Part shown: one piece after another, positions 1 to 11,293 of the stretch
Position numbering within the stretch: the stretch's first letter is position 1
Layout: the number at the start of each line of letters is the position of its first letter
Source: Neisseria animalis
Lineage (GTDB): Bacteria; Pseudomonadota; Gammaproteobacteria; Burkholderiales; Neisseriaceae
NCBI RefSeq assembly: GCF_900636515.1
Contig: NZ_LR134287.1
Span: forward strand, 1,550,001-1,614,000
Length of the DNA: 64,000 bases
Direction of reading: 5' to 3'
Notes under the pieces: generated by a model
What the model was told of the DNA's origin: nothing
The model's database searches: none
The model's input: the letters and a program-made list of their open reading frames with translations, nothing else
Made by a program: the position numbers and the translations under genes

Positions 1-738
1 TTCGCAAATCACGGCAGCAGGAATCAGGCCGCACATCTGCGCCAAATCGACACCGGCTTCGGTGTGGCCGGCGCGTACCAATACGCCGCCTTTTTGCGCG
101 CGCAGCGGGAAAATGTGGCCGGGCTGAACAATATCTTCGGGCTTCGCGGCAGGGGATACGGCGGTTTGAATCGTCAGGGCGCGGTCGGCGGCGGAAATGC
201 CGGTAGCGATGCCGTTGGCCGCTTCGATGGAAACCGTGAAGTTGGTGCCGTATTGCGCGCCGTTTTTCTGGGTCATCATCGGCAGGCCGAGTTTTTCGAC
301 CATAGCTTCTTCCATCGGCAGGCAGACGAGGCCGCGTGCGTGTTTGATCATGAAGTTGATGGCTTCGGGCGTAACAAACTGCGCCGCCATCAGCAAATCG
401 CCTTCGTTTTCGCGGTCTTCCGCGTCGGTAATGATGACCATTTTGCCGGCTTTGATGTCGGCAAGGATTTCTGGGACGGTGGAAATATGGCTCATGGTGC
501 GGCTCTCTTGTAAACGGATGGTGTCGGGTGTGTGTTCGGTATCCAGCCACCTATCGGGCATGGCGGCAGCGGCTTCGAGTTTCCGCGCTTTTTTCTCGCC
601 GAAAGATTTGTTTTTCAGCAATGCGGAAAGTTCGCCTTGGTTGACAGCGGCGGCGGCGGCAAACCTGCTTTGCTGCCCGCCATAGCGTTCTTCAATCCAT
701 CGCCGTAAATTGTGGCGGCGTATATCGGCAATATTCAT
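1..738 (-). CDS. ribB: RibB, 3,4-dihydroxy-2-butanone-4-phosphate synthase with an in-frame N-terminal HTH extension (3' partial)
   Basis: RibB converts ribulose 5-phosphate to dihydroxybutanone phosphate and formate for riboflavin synthesis. From the ATG at 495 the minus strand reads [13 protein letters not shown], then the acidic RENEGDL metal/substrate motif and GHTEAGVDL, typical of DHBP synthase. The gene runs off the window at base 1, so it is unknown whether a GTP cyclohydrolase II domain follows. The same frame stays open upstream to an ATG at 738, adding 81 residues ([17 protein letters not shown] to LQESRT). These resemble a Cro/CI-type helix-turn-helix domain: [19 protein letters not shown], then a [12 protein letters not shown] segment and a PDRWLDT tail. 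A GAGAG ribosome-binding sequence precedes the ATG at 495, so RibB may also, or only, start there. RibB identity is firm; the fused start is less certain. Confidence 0.85.
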   Translation of the reverse strand, partial: MNIADIRRHNLRRWIEERYGGQQSRFAAAAAVNQGELSALLKNKSFGEKKARKLEAAAAMPDRWLDTEHTPDTIRLQESRTMSHISTVPEILADIKAGKMVIITDAEDRENEGDLLMAAQFVTPEAINFMIKHARGLVCLPMEEAMVEKLGLPMMTQKNGAQYGTNFTVSIEAANGIATGISAADRALTIQTAVSPAAKPEDIVQPGHIFPLRAQKGGVLVRAGHTEAGVDLAQMCGLIPAAVICE

Positions 739-1288
739 CAGTCGTTCCCGTATCAAGAACATTTCATGTATTGTAGGCTTGAGTTTACCAAAAAGCAAAT
801 TCGGTGCATTAGTTTTTCATTACCATTTGGTCAATTACAGATACTGCCCGTCATACCAAACAACCCAAACTGCCGTATTGCCTGCCCATGCCGTCTGCAA
901 AACAGGCCAAACGGCCATACTGCGGCAATACTCGCCTGAAATTGCAGACGGCAATTATTAATACAAACAAAAGCCGCCTGAAAAAATTTTGCCTCACCCT
1001 GCATTTTTGCAGACGGCCTCAAGCCCCGTAAAACCACTCGGGCAAACCGCTTTGATTTACTTATCAAAATTTAACAAAATACCGATACTTCATCATCAAG
1101 AAACCGCAAAACCGCTGAAAAATCTTAAAAAACCTCCCGACAAAATCTTACCGTTCTGTTTAGTTTTATTAAGATAGAAAGAGAAATTTGCCATCAGACA
1201 ACCTGAAATATTTTGTAGCACGGCTGATTTTGCTGTGCTAGTATCTCTGCGGTTTCAAAACAAATCAAACAAAACAGAGGTGAAAACC
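739..1288. other. Intergenic region between ribB and the DUF3360 gene
   Basis: About 550 bp separate divergent genes. I see uptake-sequence cores near 950 and 1010, and an imperfect hairpin near 1217-1239 (AGCACGGC paired with GCTGTGCT) just upstream of the DUF3360 gene. No convincing gene is present. I could not recognise an FMN riboswitch ahead of ribB. Confidence 0.5.
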
Positions 1289-2761
1289 ATGAGTGAGAAC
1301 CACGAATCTTCGTATAGCGAATTACACCGCCCCTCGTCGTCGTTTTCCAGCCGTGACGAATATCTGAATCACGAGCTGCAAATCATGCAGCCCAAACGCT
1401 GGCGGGTCAATTTGCCGTTCCGCGACTACCGTTTTGAATGGGAAGACATGATTCCCGCTTTTGCCGGCACCATCGGCAAAGTGGTTATGGTCGGAGCTGT
1501 GGCGGCCGCATTTGCCGGTCCGTTGGGGCTTTCTTCCGATTTTATCTTAGAAAATGTGCGCTATGAGCTGCTGATTGCCGCAGTGTTTATTTTGCTGCTG
1601 TCCGGCTTTTTCCTGCCAAGCGCCAACCTGCCGGGTACGCACGGCCCGCTGATTCCGCTGATTCCGCTGGTGGTGGCGGCAGGCGGACACCCTTTGGCGT
1701 TCGGTCTGCTCATCGGTATCTTCGGTTTCCTGCTGGGCATTACCAAAGGCGGCAGCCTGATGGCGAAGCTGACCAGTAACGGCGTATGCGGCGGTCTGCT
1801 GCTGTATCTCGGCTTTATCGGCACAACCGGACAAGTCGCCAAGCTGTTCCAATGGGCGGAAGGTTTCGGCAAAGCCCATATTGCCTTTATCGTCATCATC
1901 GGTACCATTCTGCTTTACGCGCTGTTGGAGCATTGGAAAAAACGCTGGCTGGCTGTGCCTTTGGGCTGCGTGCTGGCAGGCGTAACCGCTTATGCCTTGG
2001 GCGCGCCGTTCTCTTTTAATACCGAACCGGGCCTGCCGCCGATGAGCCCTACCTACTGGTGGGGTGAAAACACCGGCTGGATGCTGGGTCTGCCCGATTT
2101 CAACAGCTTCTTGGTTGTATTCCCGTTTGCAGTCTTGGCCGTCGCAATGTGGTCTCCCGACTTTTTGGGACACCAAGTATTCCAAAAAATCAGCTACCCC
2201 GAGCGCACCGAAAAAGTGCAAATGAACATCGACGATACCATGGTGAGCTGTTCGGCACGACAAATCGCCGGCTCGGTTTTGGGCGGTGCAAACTTCACTT
2301 CCTCGTGGGGAACGTATATCGTCCCCGCCTCAATTGCCAAACGCCCTATTCCCGCAGGTGCAGTGCTGACAGCCTTGTTCTGTATCATCGCCGGCGTTTG
2401 GGGCTATCCGATGGATTTGGCCATCTGGCAGCCGGTATTGAGTGTGGCGCTGGTGGTCGGCGTATATGTTCCGCTTTTGGAAGCCGGTATGGAAATGACA
2501 CGCAAAGGCAAGACTACCCAATCTGCCGCCATCGTGGTTTTCTCTTCCGCACTCGTCAATCCGGTATTCGGCTGGTCGCTGACCATGCTGCTGGATAATC
2601 TGGGCTTAATCGGCTGTAAAGAGCGCAGCTCCGAGCTGGGTGTTGCAGGACGCGTTGTCGTACCGGTTATCGGCTTTGTGATTCTGTGTACCGTGATGGG
2701 CGCAGTCGGTATGTTCCCCGGCATTCCCGCATTTTTAGAACAATTTAGAAATTTGGGTTAA
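1289..2761 (+). CDS. DUF3360 family multi-pass membrane protein, putative transporter
   Basis: A 490-residue integral membrane protein with a soluble N-terminal tail of about 60 residues rich in Ser and acidic residues, followed by about 11-12 hydrophobic segments. The sequence matches my recollection of the DUF3360 family, putative permeases related to the SulP/NCS2 fold; the substrate is unknown. Notable segments are LPGTHGPLIPLIPLVVAAGGHP around residue 120 and a conserved GGANFTSSWGTYIVPAS stretch near 340. The ATG at 1289 is chosen over the upstream TTG at 1235 because GAGGTGAAAACC provides a good Shine-Dalgarno. It stands alone and is closed by an uptake-sequence terminator. Confidence 0.7.
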   Translation: MSENHESSYSELHRPSSSFSSRDEYLNHELQIMQPKRWRVNLPFRDYRFEWEDMIPAFAGTIGKVVMVGAVAAAFAGPLGLSSDFILENVRYELLIAAVFILLLSGFFLPSANLPGTHGPLIPLIPLVVAAGGHPLAFGLLIGIFGFLLGITKGGSLMAKLTSNGVCGGLLLYLGFIGTTGQVAKLFQWAEGFGKAHIAFIVIIGTILLYALLEHWKKRWLAVPLGCVLAGVTAYALGAPFSFNTEPGLPPMSPTYWWGENTGWMLGLPDFNSFLVVFPFAVLAVAMWSPDFLGHQVFQKISYPERTEKVQMNIDDTMVSCSARQIAGSVLGGANFTSSWGTYIVPASIAKRPIPAGAVLTALFCIIAGVWGYPMDLAIWQPVLSVALVVGVYVPLLEAGMEMTRKGKTTQSAAIVVFSSALVNPVFGWSLTMLLDNLGLIGCKERSSELGVAGRVVVPVIGFVILCTVMGAVGMFPGIPAFLEQFRNLG

Positions 2762-2783
2762 CCTTAAGGCAAAATCCACAAAC

Positions 2784-2822
2784 AAGGCCGTCTGCACAAT
2801 TCAATTTGCAGACGGCCTTTTC
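2784..2822 (+). terminator. DUS-pair terminator after the DUF3360 gene
   Basis: AAGGCCGTCTGCA and TGCAGACGGCCTT form a 13-bp stem around a short loop and run into TTTT. This is the usual neisserial inverted pair of uptake sequences serving as an intrinsic terminator. Confidence 0.85.
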
Positions 2823-2886
2823 GTTAAACATTGCCGCATCAAATAGAAATTTGGCAAAACCGTATCATCATGCTCCCAAGCAACCT

Positions 2887-2993
2887 TATAGTCGAATAAA
2901 ATAAGAATGAGACAAGGCAGCGAAGCCGCAGACAGTACACATAGTACGGCAAGGCAAAGCAACGCTGTATCATTCTTATTTTAAATGACTATA
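2887..2993 (+). mobile_element. Correia-like miniature element, copy 1
   Basis: 107 bp, starting TATAGTCGAATAAAATAA and ending in AATGACTATA, with about 24 of 28 bases inverted-repeated at the ends. The core (CGAAGCCGCAGACAGTACAC...TAGTACGGCAAGGC) matches the core of Neisseria Correia repeats. It lies just upstream of the DUF4230 gene and in the same orientation as copy 2. The flanking TA is compatible with TA target duplication. Confidence 0.9.
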
Positions 2994-3082
2994 TTTTGAA
3001 ATTTCAAAAATCCCCCCTATATAATCCCTGCAAACGCAACACGCATACCGACCAACACTCACAATACGGAAAACTGCCGATA

Positions 3083-3703
3083 ATGAAAAAAACACTCCTA
3101 CTTCTCGCCGGCTTCTTACTGCTGGGCGGCCTGCTGGTCAGGCTGTTTTACCCACAGCAAAACCAAGCCGCCGAAAAAATCCTCTCCCGCGACGGCATCA
3201 TCACGCAAATCAAACAAATCAACCGCTTGGAAAGCACCGCTTTTTACATCGACACCATTATCCGCACCGAGAAAAAAGGCGATTGGCGCAAGCTCTGGCA
3301 AGACGCACAAAGCGGTTTGTTTATCGTGCGCGGCAAAGTATTGGCCGGTTTGAATTTAGACAAGCTCACGCAGGAAAACATCAACATCGTAGACGGCAAA
3401 GCCATCATCAGTCTTCCGCCCGTAGAAATCCTGAGTGCAGACTTGGAAAACATCGAAATTTACGATCTGCAAACCGGCACATTCAACCTGCTGCCTGCCG
3501 AAAAAACCCTCTTCCAACAGGTGCAAACCGAAGCCAAACGGCAAATCCTCGCCTCCGCCTGCAAAGCAGACATCTTGCAACACGCCACCCGACAGGCAGC
3601 CGTACAGTTGGAAAACCTATTTACCCTGACGCAAACACAAGTATCCGTCTATCCCGCCGCCGCCCCGCCCTGCAAAGTATCGATATATAGTCGAATAAAA
3701 TAA
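3083..3703 (+). CDS. DUF4230 family membrane-anchored protein
   Basis: About 206 residues with an N-terminal signal anchor (MKKTLLLLAGFLLLGGLLV) and a single extracytoplasmic domain. The pattern SRDGIITQIKQINRLES, then YIDTIIRTEKKGDW and a hydrophobic VRGKVLAGLNLDKL strand, is that of DUF4230 proteins; no function is known. The ATG at 3083 is preferred because upstream codons reach back to the flanking Correia element and encode no signal. Its last codons (tail YSRIK and the TAA stop) come from the inserted 107-bp element starting at 3686, so the native C-terminus is probably altered. Another copy of the element lies 90 bp upstream. Confidence 0.75.
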   Translation: MKKTLLLLAGFLLLGGLLVRLFYPQQNQAAEKILSRDGIITQIKQINRLESTAFYIDTIIRTEKKGDWRKLWQDAQSGLFIVRGKVLAGLNLDKLTQENINIVDGKAIISLPPVEILSADLENIEIYDLQTGTFNLLPAEKTLFQQVQTEAKRQILASACKADILQHATRQAAVQLENLFTLTQTQVSVYPAAAPPCKVSIYSRIK

Positions 3704-3792
3704 GAATGAGACAAGGCAGCGAAGCCGCAGACAGTACACATAGTACGGCAAGGCAAAGCAACGCTGTATCATTCTTATTTTAAATGACTATA
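3686..3792 (+). mobile_element. Correia-like miniature element, copy 2
   Basis: 107 bp, same orientation as copy 1 and 799 bp from it. It is inserted into the 3' end of the DUF4230 gene and supplies its stop codon (TAT AGT CGA ATA AAA TAA). Confidence 0.9.
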
Positions 3793-3840
3793 AAACCATC
3801 AGAAGCCTCACCCGCCGCCCCACAAGATTTCATCAGGCAT

Positions 3841-3882
3841 AAAAAGGCCGTCTGTAAAATCCACATTTGCAGACGGCCTTTC
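3841..3882. terminator. Bidirectional DUS-pair terminator
   Basis: AAAGGCCGTCTGTAAA and TTTGCAGACGGCCTTT form a stem between the convergent DUF4230 gene and uraA, with A and T runs on the two sides. Confidence 0.8.
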
Positions 3883-3917
3883 CCATCAAAAAACGGAATT
3901 GCTATCACCCATTCACG

Positions 3918-5135
3918 CTACGCATCTTCCGTTTTCGCATCGGGCAACACCCAATTCAGCACAATCGCCAAAATCGCACACAAACCGACACCGGCAAAGC
4001 TCAACGTACCCAGCTTAATCACCATACCGCCGATACCGGCCGTTAAAACCGAGCTGACAATCACCAGATTCTTCGGCTGCATCAAATCCACTTTCGCATC
4101 AATCAGCGCCTTCAAGCCCAAAGAAGCAATCGTACCAAACAGCAAAATCATGATACCGCCCATCACCGGCAGCGGAATAGAGGCCAGAAAAGCATTAAAC
4201 TTACCGAAAAACGCCATACAGATTGCAAAAACAGCCGCCCAAGTCATGATTTTCGGATTACTGTTTTTCGTAATCATCACCGCGCCCGTTACCTCACCGT
4301 AAGTCGTAACCGGAGGGCCGCCGATTAAACCCGCAACACACACGCCCAAACCGTCACCTGCCAGCGTCTTATCCAAACCCGGATCTTTCGCATAATCCTT
4401 ACCCGTAACATTACCGATGGCCATAATACCGCCGATATGCTCGATAGCAGGCGCAATCGCAACAGGCAGCATAAACAAAGCAGCCTGCCAGTTTACCTCG
4501 GGCGTTTCAAAATGCGGCACAGCAAACCACGGCGCGGCCGCGATACCCGAAGTATCCACCACACCCAAAAACAGCGCCAGCACATACCCCGAAGCCACAC
4601 CAATCAAAATCGGCACCAGCTTCATCATCTTACTGCCGAACACCGTAACAATCACCGTCACCGCAAAAGTAAACACCGCCAGCAGCAGCGACAAAGTATA
4701 GTCCATCACCTGCTGGCCGCCGGACTGCCCCATCGCCATCTGGCTGGCCGCCCCTGCCACCGACAAACCGATAACCATAATCACCGGCCCGATGACCACC
4801 GGCGGCAGCAAACGGTGTACCGCCGCCAAACCGCGCCACTTAATCAGCGCGGCAAACACAAAATACATAAAACCGGCCGCAAACAGACCGAACATGGTCG
4901 AAGGCAGCCCCCATTCCCCGATGGAATAAATAATCGGCGCGATAAACGCAAAAGACGAGCCCAAGAAAATCGGCACTTTGCGCTTGGTCAGCAGTTGGAA
5001 CAGCAACGTACCGATACCCGCGCCCAACAAAGCCATCGCAGGATTAAGACCGGTCAGCAACGGCACAAGCACCATCGCACCAAACGCCACAAACAAAATC
5101 TGCGCGCCCGATACAGCCAATTTAAGTTGTTGCAT
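3918..5135 (-). CDS. uraA: Uracil permease (NCS2 family)
   Basis: A 405-residue NCS2 nucleobase:proton symporter, probably for uracil uptake, with about 12-14 membrane segments. Family signatures are present: the N-terminal QILFVAFGAMVLVPLLTG, the PAIEHIGGIMAIGNVTGKDY segment with the conserved Glu-His (around residue 236), and GGPPVTTYGEVTGAV whose TYGE glutamate corresponds to the substrate-binding Glu of E. coli UraA. Length matches the family. The ATG at 5135 is the natural start directly before the hydrophobic region. It is monocistronic, convergent with the DUF4230 gene. Uracil rather than xanthine is inferred from overall resemblance. Confidence 0.88.
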   Translation of the reverse strand: MQQLKLAVSGAQILFVAFGAMVLVPLLTGLNPAMALLGAGIGTLLFQLLTKRKVPIFLGSSFAFIAPIIYSIGEWGLPSTMFGLFAAGFMYFVFAALIKWRGLAAVHRLLPPVVIGPVIMVIGLSVAGAASQMAMGQSGGQQVMDYTLSLLLAVFTFAVTVIVTVFGSKMMKLVPILIGVASGYVLALFLGVVDTSGIAAAPWFAVPHFETPEVNWQAALFMLPVAIAPAIEHIGGIMAIGNVTGKDYAKDPGLDKTLAGDGLGVCVAGLIGGPPVTTYGEVTGAVMITKNSNPKIMTWAAVFAICMAFFGKFNAFLASIPLPVMGGIMILLFGTIASLGLKALIDAKVDLMQPKNLVIVSSVLTAGIGGMVIKLGTLSFAGVGLCAILAIVLNWVLPDAKTEDA

Positions 5136-5379
5136 GGTTAAATTCCGTTAAACACATTAAGGTTTATTATACAACCGTTCCGAAAAGAATTTCATCTCAA
5201 AACACACAAGGCCGTCTGCAAAATCCCTGTTTTCCGCCACAGCAGTCCCGCCTCCCGCCTTGCCGCGTGCCAAACCCCAACCGCCGCAAGAATTGTAAAC
5301 ACCGCACCGCTCTGCTAAAGTTTATCCTTTCGGAATAAATCCCTACCGAACCACCCGATCAAACCGCAGGCAAAACGGC

Positions 5380-6588
5380 ATGAACACAGGAAAACTGAAT
5401 ATCGTCTTCATCGTCCACAACATGTATGTATGGGACGCTCTAAGCAATATCTACCAAGAATGTATCCGGAATCCCCAAATCAATACCTATGTCATCATCG
5501 CAAACGACGAACATTCCGGAGAAACCATCAGCCAGAAAGCATACGCTGCCAAACTAACCGAATATCTGCTGGAATTGAAAATCCCCTACTTCAAAATTCC
5601 GCGCAACGACCCCGCATTGCTGCAGAAATTTTTTGACGACATACAGCCCGACTATATTTTCCGCCAATACCCTTGGGAAGATGACTACCCCACGCTGTTC
5701 AAACTGCCGAATTTAAAACCCTACAAGCTGATTTACGTTCCCTACTTCGCCCTCGACCTGATGCACTTTGTAATCAACAATCACAACATGGAAGTCGACT
5801 CTCCTTTCCACCGGCAATGCTACCGTATCTATTGCAACAGCCCATCCATGCTTGAAGCAGGCAAAGAAGCGGAGCGACAGCGGAGCGACAGCGGAGCGAC
5901 AGCGGAGCGACAGCGGAGCGACAGCGGAGCGACAGCGGAAAAATTTGTCTATCTCGGCAATACCAAGTTGGAACACATTACCCTCAACCACCAACCGCAA
6001 CACAATTTCCAACGCACCGGCAAGCTCCATATCCTATGGTGTCCGCACCACAGTATCGAAGGCACGGTTAACATCGCAACCTTCACCCAAAACTGCATGG
6101 ACTTCGTCAGACTCGCACAACAAAATCCGCACAGCATACACATCAGGCTGCGCGCCCACCCGTTTTTATTCGCCAAACTCGATACCATGCTTCCCCAATT
6201 ATCGGCTCAATTCAAGCAGCAATGGGCGGCACTCGACAACACTTCCGTTGATGAACATTGGGATTGCTTGGAATCATTCGGCTGGTCGGATCTGCAAATT
6301 ACAGACGGCGTTTCATTCCTTGCCGAATATCCGATTATCGGAAAACCCAGCATTTTCATCGAAAAAGACGGACATATGCCTTTCAATGAAAACGGCAGAC
6401 TTGCCGCTGCGTGCAACCATACCGCCCGAAATATGCAAGATGTCGTCCGCTATCTGCAAGATTATTTGAACGGCAGGCTGCCCAGCAAACAAAACGAGTT
6501 GGAACGCTTCAAGCAGCGTATTTCCTATCAGGGCGCCGCAAAAAGAATTGTGCAGGATTTGCTGCAGCATACGCCGTCCGAACCCTAG
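5380..6588 (+). CDS. CDP-glycerol glycerophosphotransferase-like enzyme with internal 11-bp repeat tract
   Basis: A 402-residue cytoplasmic protein with no signal peptide. Its C-terminal half (LHILWCPHHS near residue 218, IHIRLRAHPFLF, then WSDLQITDGVSFLAEYPIIGKPSIF) resembles the glycerophosphotransferase/TagF-like fold used in capsule, teichoic-acid or other surface-polymer synthesis; the acceptor is unknown. At residues 164-186 the chain contains two copies of ERQRSDSGATA, encoded by six copies of an 11-bp unit. Because 11 is not a multiple of three, gain or loss of a unit would shift the frame. With six units the frame is open, so the gene reads as ON. The gene is isolated and followed by a Correia-like element and a DUS terminator. 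Confidence 0.65.
   Translation: MNTGKLNIVFIVHNMYVWDALSNIYQECIRNPQINTYVIIANDEHSGETISQKAYAAKLTEYLLELKIPYFKIPRNDPALLQKFFDDIQPDYIFRQYPWEDDYPTLFKLPNLKPYKLIYVPYFALDLMHFVINNHNMEVDSPFHRQCYRIYCNSPSMLEAGKEAERQRSDSGATAERQRSDSGATAEKFVYLGNTKLEHITLNHQPQHNFQRTGKLHILWCPHHSIEGTVNIATFTQNCMDFVRLAQQNPHSIHIRLRAHPFLFAKLDTMLPQLSAQFKQQWAALDNTSVDEHWDCLESFGWSDLQITDGVSFLAEYPIIGKPSIFIEKDGHMPFNENGRLAAACNHTARNMQDVVRYLQDYLNGRLPSKQNELERFKQRISYQGAAKRIVQDLLQHTPSEP
5869..5939 (+). repeat. Tandem 11-bp repeat inside the coding region
   Basis: Six perfect head-to-tail copies of GCGGAGCGACA plus a partial seventh (GCGGA). The unit length is out of phase with codons, so copy-number change produces frameshift, as in contingency loci. 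Confidence 0.95.
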
Positions 6589-6624
6589 CCGCCAACGCAA
6601 ACCATACTGCTTATATTGCTGTTT

Positions 6625-6731
6625 TATAGTCGAATAAAATAAGAATGAGACAAGGCAGCGAAGCCGCAGACAGTACACATAGTACGGCAAGGCAAAGCAA
6701 CGCTGTATCATTCTTATTTTAAATGACTATA
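6625..6731 (+). mobile_element. Correia-like miniature element, copy 3
   Basis: 107 bp, identical in layout to copies 1 and 2, inserted 37 bp after the glycerophosphotransferase-like gene and just before its DUS terminator. Confidence 0.9.
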
Positions 6732-6748
6732 GAATACATTCTGACAAC

Positions 6749-6788
6749 AAAGGCCGTCTGCAAATCGTGCATTTTGCAGACGGCCTTT
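6749..6788. terminator. DUS-pair terminator between convergent genes
   Basis: AAAGGCCGTCTGCAAA and TTTTGCAGACGGCCTTT pair with a short loop. It can serve both the upstream plus-strand gene and minus-strand clpB. Confidence 0.85.
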
Positions 6789-6863
6789 CGGGTTTGGAAG
6801 CAAACTTCTGCAGCATTACCCGATTATTAATGAGCCGAAATGAGCCAATCGGCAGCCCGAATA

Positions 6864-9437
<2,574 letters not shown>

Positions 9438-9821
9438 TTTAAGTTTCCTTCTCTCGGAAATATTTGCTTATCCCCTATATGCGCCCACCTGTGGATAACT
9501 CAATAGCCAAATTTCAACTCTATATTATATTTTTATAATTTATTGTTTTTATAGTAAATTAATTTAACTCCTTATGTGAATAACTTTTCAGACGGCATAA
9601 TGGCAACAGGCCGTCTGTAAAATCTTACCGTTTCCGTTATCCCGCAAAATACCCCGTCAAAGCAAACCGGGCAGGCCGGATTCCAGCCCGGCAGGAGCAT
9701 GGTTTGGACGCTTGAAGCCCGACGGATATTCCGCTTTTACTGCTGTTACACTATAATCAGTCTGTTTCGCCGTCGGCTGCCATTTTGCAGACGGCCTGAT
9801 TATTTTTTAGGAAAGCCTACC
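9438..9821. other. Intergenic region between divergent clpB and trpS
   Basis: The clpB-proximal 140 bp are AT-rich and probably hold its promoter. An inverted DUS pair lies near 9590-9620. A TATAAT at 9752-9757 lies 65 bp before the trpS start. No gene is seen. Confidence 0.5.
9729..9757 (+). promoter_or_regulatory. Candidate trpS promoter
   Basis: A perfect TATAAT at 9752-9757, with only a weak -35 (TTCCGC) 17 bp upstream. Confidence 0.35.
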
Positions 9822-10832
9822 ATGAGCAAAAAACGCGTTTTAACCGGCGTAACCACCACGGGTATCCCGCACTTGGGCAATTATGTCGGAGCCATCCGCC
9901 CCGCCATCCGTGCGGCGCAAAGCTCCGATGTCGAATCGTTCCTTTTCTTGGCCGACTACCACGGCATCATCAAATGCCACGACCCGGCCATGATTCACGA
10001 ATCCACCCAAGCCGTTGCCGCCACTTGGCTTTCCTGCGGCCTCGATCCCGAACGCACCACGTTTTACCGCCAAAGCGACATTCCGGAAATCATGGAGCTG
10101 AACTGGATTCTGACCTGCATCACCGCCAAAGGCCTGATGAACCGCGCCCATGCCTATAAAGCGGCGGTACAGGACAACTTGAACAACGGCCAAGAAGATT
10201 CGGACCACGGCATCGAAATGGGCTTATACAGCTACCCGATTCTGATGACTGCCGATATTCTGATGTTTAAAGCCAACGAAGTTCCCGTCGGCCGCGACCA
10301 AATCCAACACGTCGAAATGGCGCGCGACATCGCAGGCCGCTTCAACCACCGCTTTAAAGAAGTGTTTACCCTGCCGGAAGTCAAAATCGACGAAAACGTC
10401 GAGCTGCTGGTCGGACTGGACGGGCGCAAAATGTCAAAATCCTACGGCAACACCATTCCGCTGTGGGAAAACGACAAAAAAACCCAAAAATCAGTCAACA
10501 AAATCATTACCAATTTGAAAGAACCCGGCGAACCGAAACAGCCCGACGAAAGCCCCTTGTTTGAAATCTACAAAGCCTTCGCCACACCGTCCGAAACCGC
10601 CGACTTCACCCGAATGCTCGCCGAAGGGCTGGCTTGGGGCGAAGCGAAAAAACTTCTGGCGGCCAAAATCAATGCCGAATTGGCCGAACCGCGCGAACGC
10701 TACGCCGCACTGACCGCCAACCCGTCGCAAATCGAAGACATTCTGCAGGCAGGTGCCGCAAAAGCCCGCCAAGAAGCCCGGGAGTTGTTGAATCAAGTGC
10801 GCGATGCAGTCGGCATCCGTGCGCTGAAATAA
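9822..10832 (+). CDS. trpS: Tryptophanyl-tRNA synthetase
   Basis: A 336-residue class I aminoacyl-tRNA synthetase that charges tRNA-Trp. The HIGH-like motif is at residues 14-20 (GIPHLGN) and KMSKS lies in [10 protein letters not shown] near residue 205. Length fits bacterial TrpRS. The ATG at 9822 ([14 protein letters not shown]) is preferred over the in-frame upstream start at 9699 because it has TTAGGAAAG before it and matches the family N-terminus. A strong DUS-pair terminator follows. Confidence 0.96.
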   Translation: MSKKRVLTGVTTTGIPHLGNYVGAIRPAIRAAQSSDVESFLFLADYHGIIKCHDPAMIHESTQAVAATWLSCGLDPERTTFYRQSDIPEIMELNWILTCITAKGLMNRAHAYKAAVQDNLNNGQEDSDHGIEMGLYSYPILMTADILMFKANEVPVGRDQIQHVEMARDIAGRFNHRFKEVFTLPEVKIDENVELLVGLDGRKMSKSYGNTIPLWENDKKTQKSVNKIITNLKEPGEPKQPDESPLFEIYKAFATPSETADFTRMLAEGLAWGEAKKLLAAKINAELAEPRERYAALTANPSQIEDILQAGAAKARQEARELLNQVRDAVGIRALK

Positions 10833-10840
10833 TCCCCGCA

Positions 10841-10912
10841 GACAAAAGGCCGTCTGCAAAACACATACCGCACACCGGTCTTGATACGCTGTTTTACAGA
10901 CGGCCTTTTGTC
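10841..10912 (+). terminator. Long-stem DUS terminator after trpS
   Basis: GACAAAAGGCCGTCTG and CAGACGGCCTTTTGTC pair perfectly, extended by AAAAC/GTTTT. A second DUS pair follows at about 10938-10983. Confidence 0.8.
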
Positions 10913-11036
10913 TGAAATGTGCATTATTTAAGCAAACAGCCGTCTGCAAAATCCGTCTTCCCACGAAGTTTTTACAGACGGCACTTGTTAAAATCTGCCG
11001 AAACCCGAGCAAATTTGACAGCAAAGGCAAAATAAA

Positions 11037-11117
11037 TTGGAATCATTACAACAACTTATAGAAATGTTAGTCAATTTTGCCAAATGGCTGTTGAAACTGC
11101 TCGACTTTTTGTTTTAA
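11037..11117 (+). CDS. Possible 26-codon amphipathic peptide
   Basis: A TTG-started frame encodes MESLQQLIEMLVNFA followed by KWLLKLLDFLF and TAA. An internal ATG at 11064 would give 17 residues. The peptide has the alternating hydrophobic/charged pattern of an amphipathic membrane-binding helix. AAAGG lies 9-13 bases before the TTG and a TTGACA hexamer is at 11015-11020. I recognise no family, and so short a frame could occur by chance. Downstream hairpins would end a short transcript. Confidence 0.25.
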   Translation: MESLQQLIEMLVNFAKWLLKLLDFLF

Positions 11118-11267
11118 ACTAGCGTAAATAAATTATTCCCGCAGCCGTTTTCATTATGCAAAACTTTATTCATTCAGCCGCTTACTATTATTGGTACCAC
11201 ACAAACGTGCGGTACTCTTTTGCGCTTGTCTGAAACAAAGTTTTAGTACCAAAGCAACGCAAACCGG

Positions 11268-11293
11268 GCCGCCACAATTCAGGCGGCTTTGTT
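11268..11293 (+). terminator. Hairpin with T-rich tail
   Basis: GCCGCC and GGCGGC pair around an 8-base loop, followed by TTTGTT. It sits 64 bp before the next gene, so it would end a short upstream transcript or attenuate the gene. Confidence 0.5.

Noticed and set aside
500..960. FMN riboswitch ahead of ribB
   Set aside because: I could not find the conserved RFN-element stems or the AGGG...CCC box pattern; the space is coding (HTH extension) or featureless.
710..1177. Small frames between ribB and the DUF3360 gene
   Set aside because: No ribosome-binding sites, overlapping on both strands, and built partly from uptake sequences.
6313..6711. Reading frames with a shared MIQRCFALPYYV-type start, also near 22602, 39350 and 53726
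   Set aside because: These are frames running through the Correia-like element itself, repeated wherever it sits, and are not genes.
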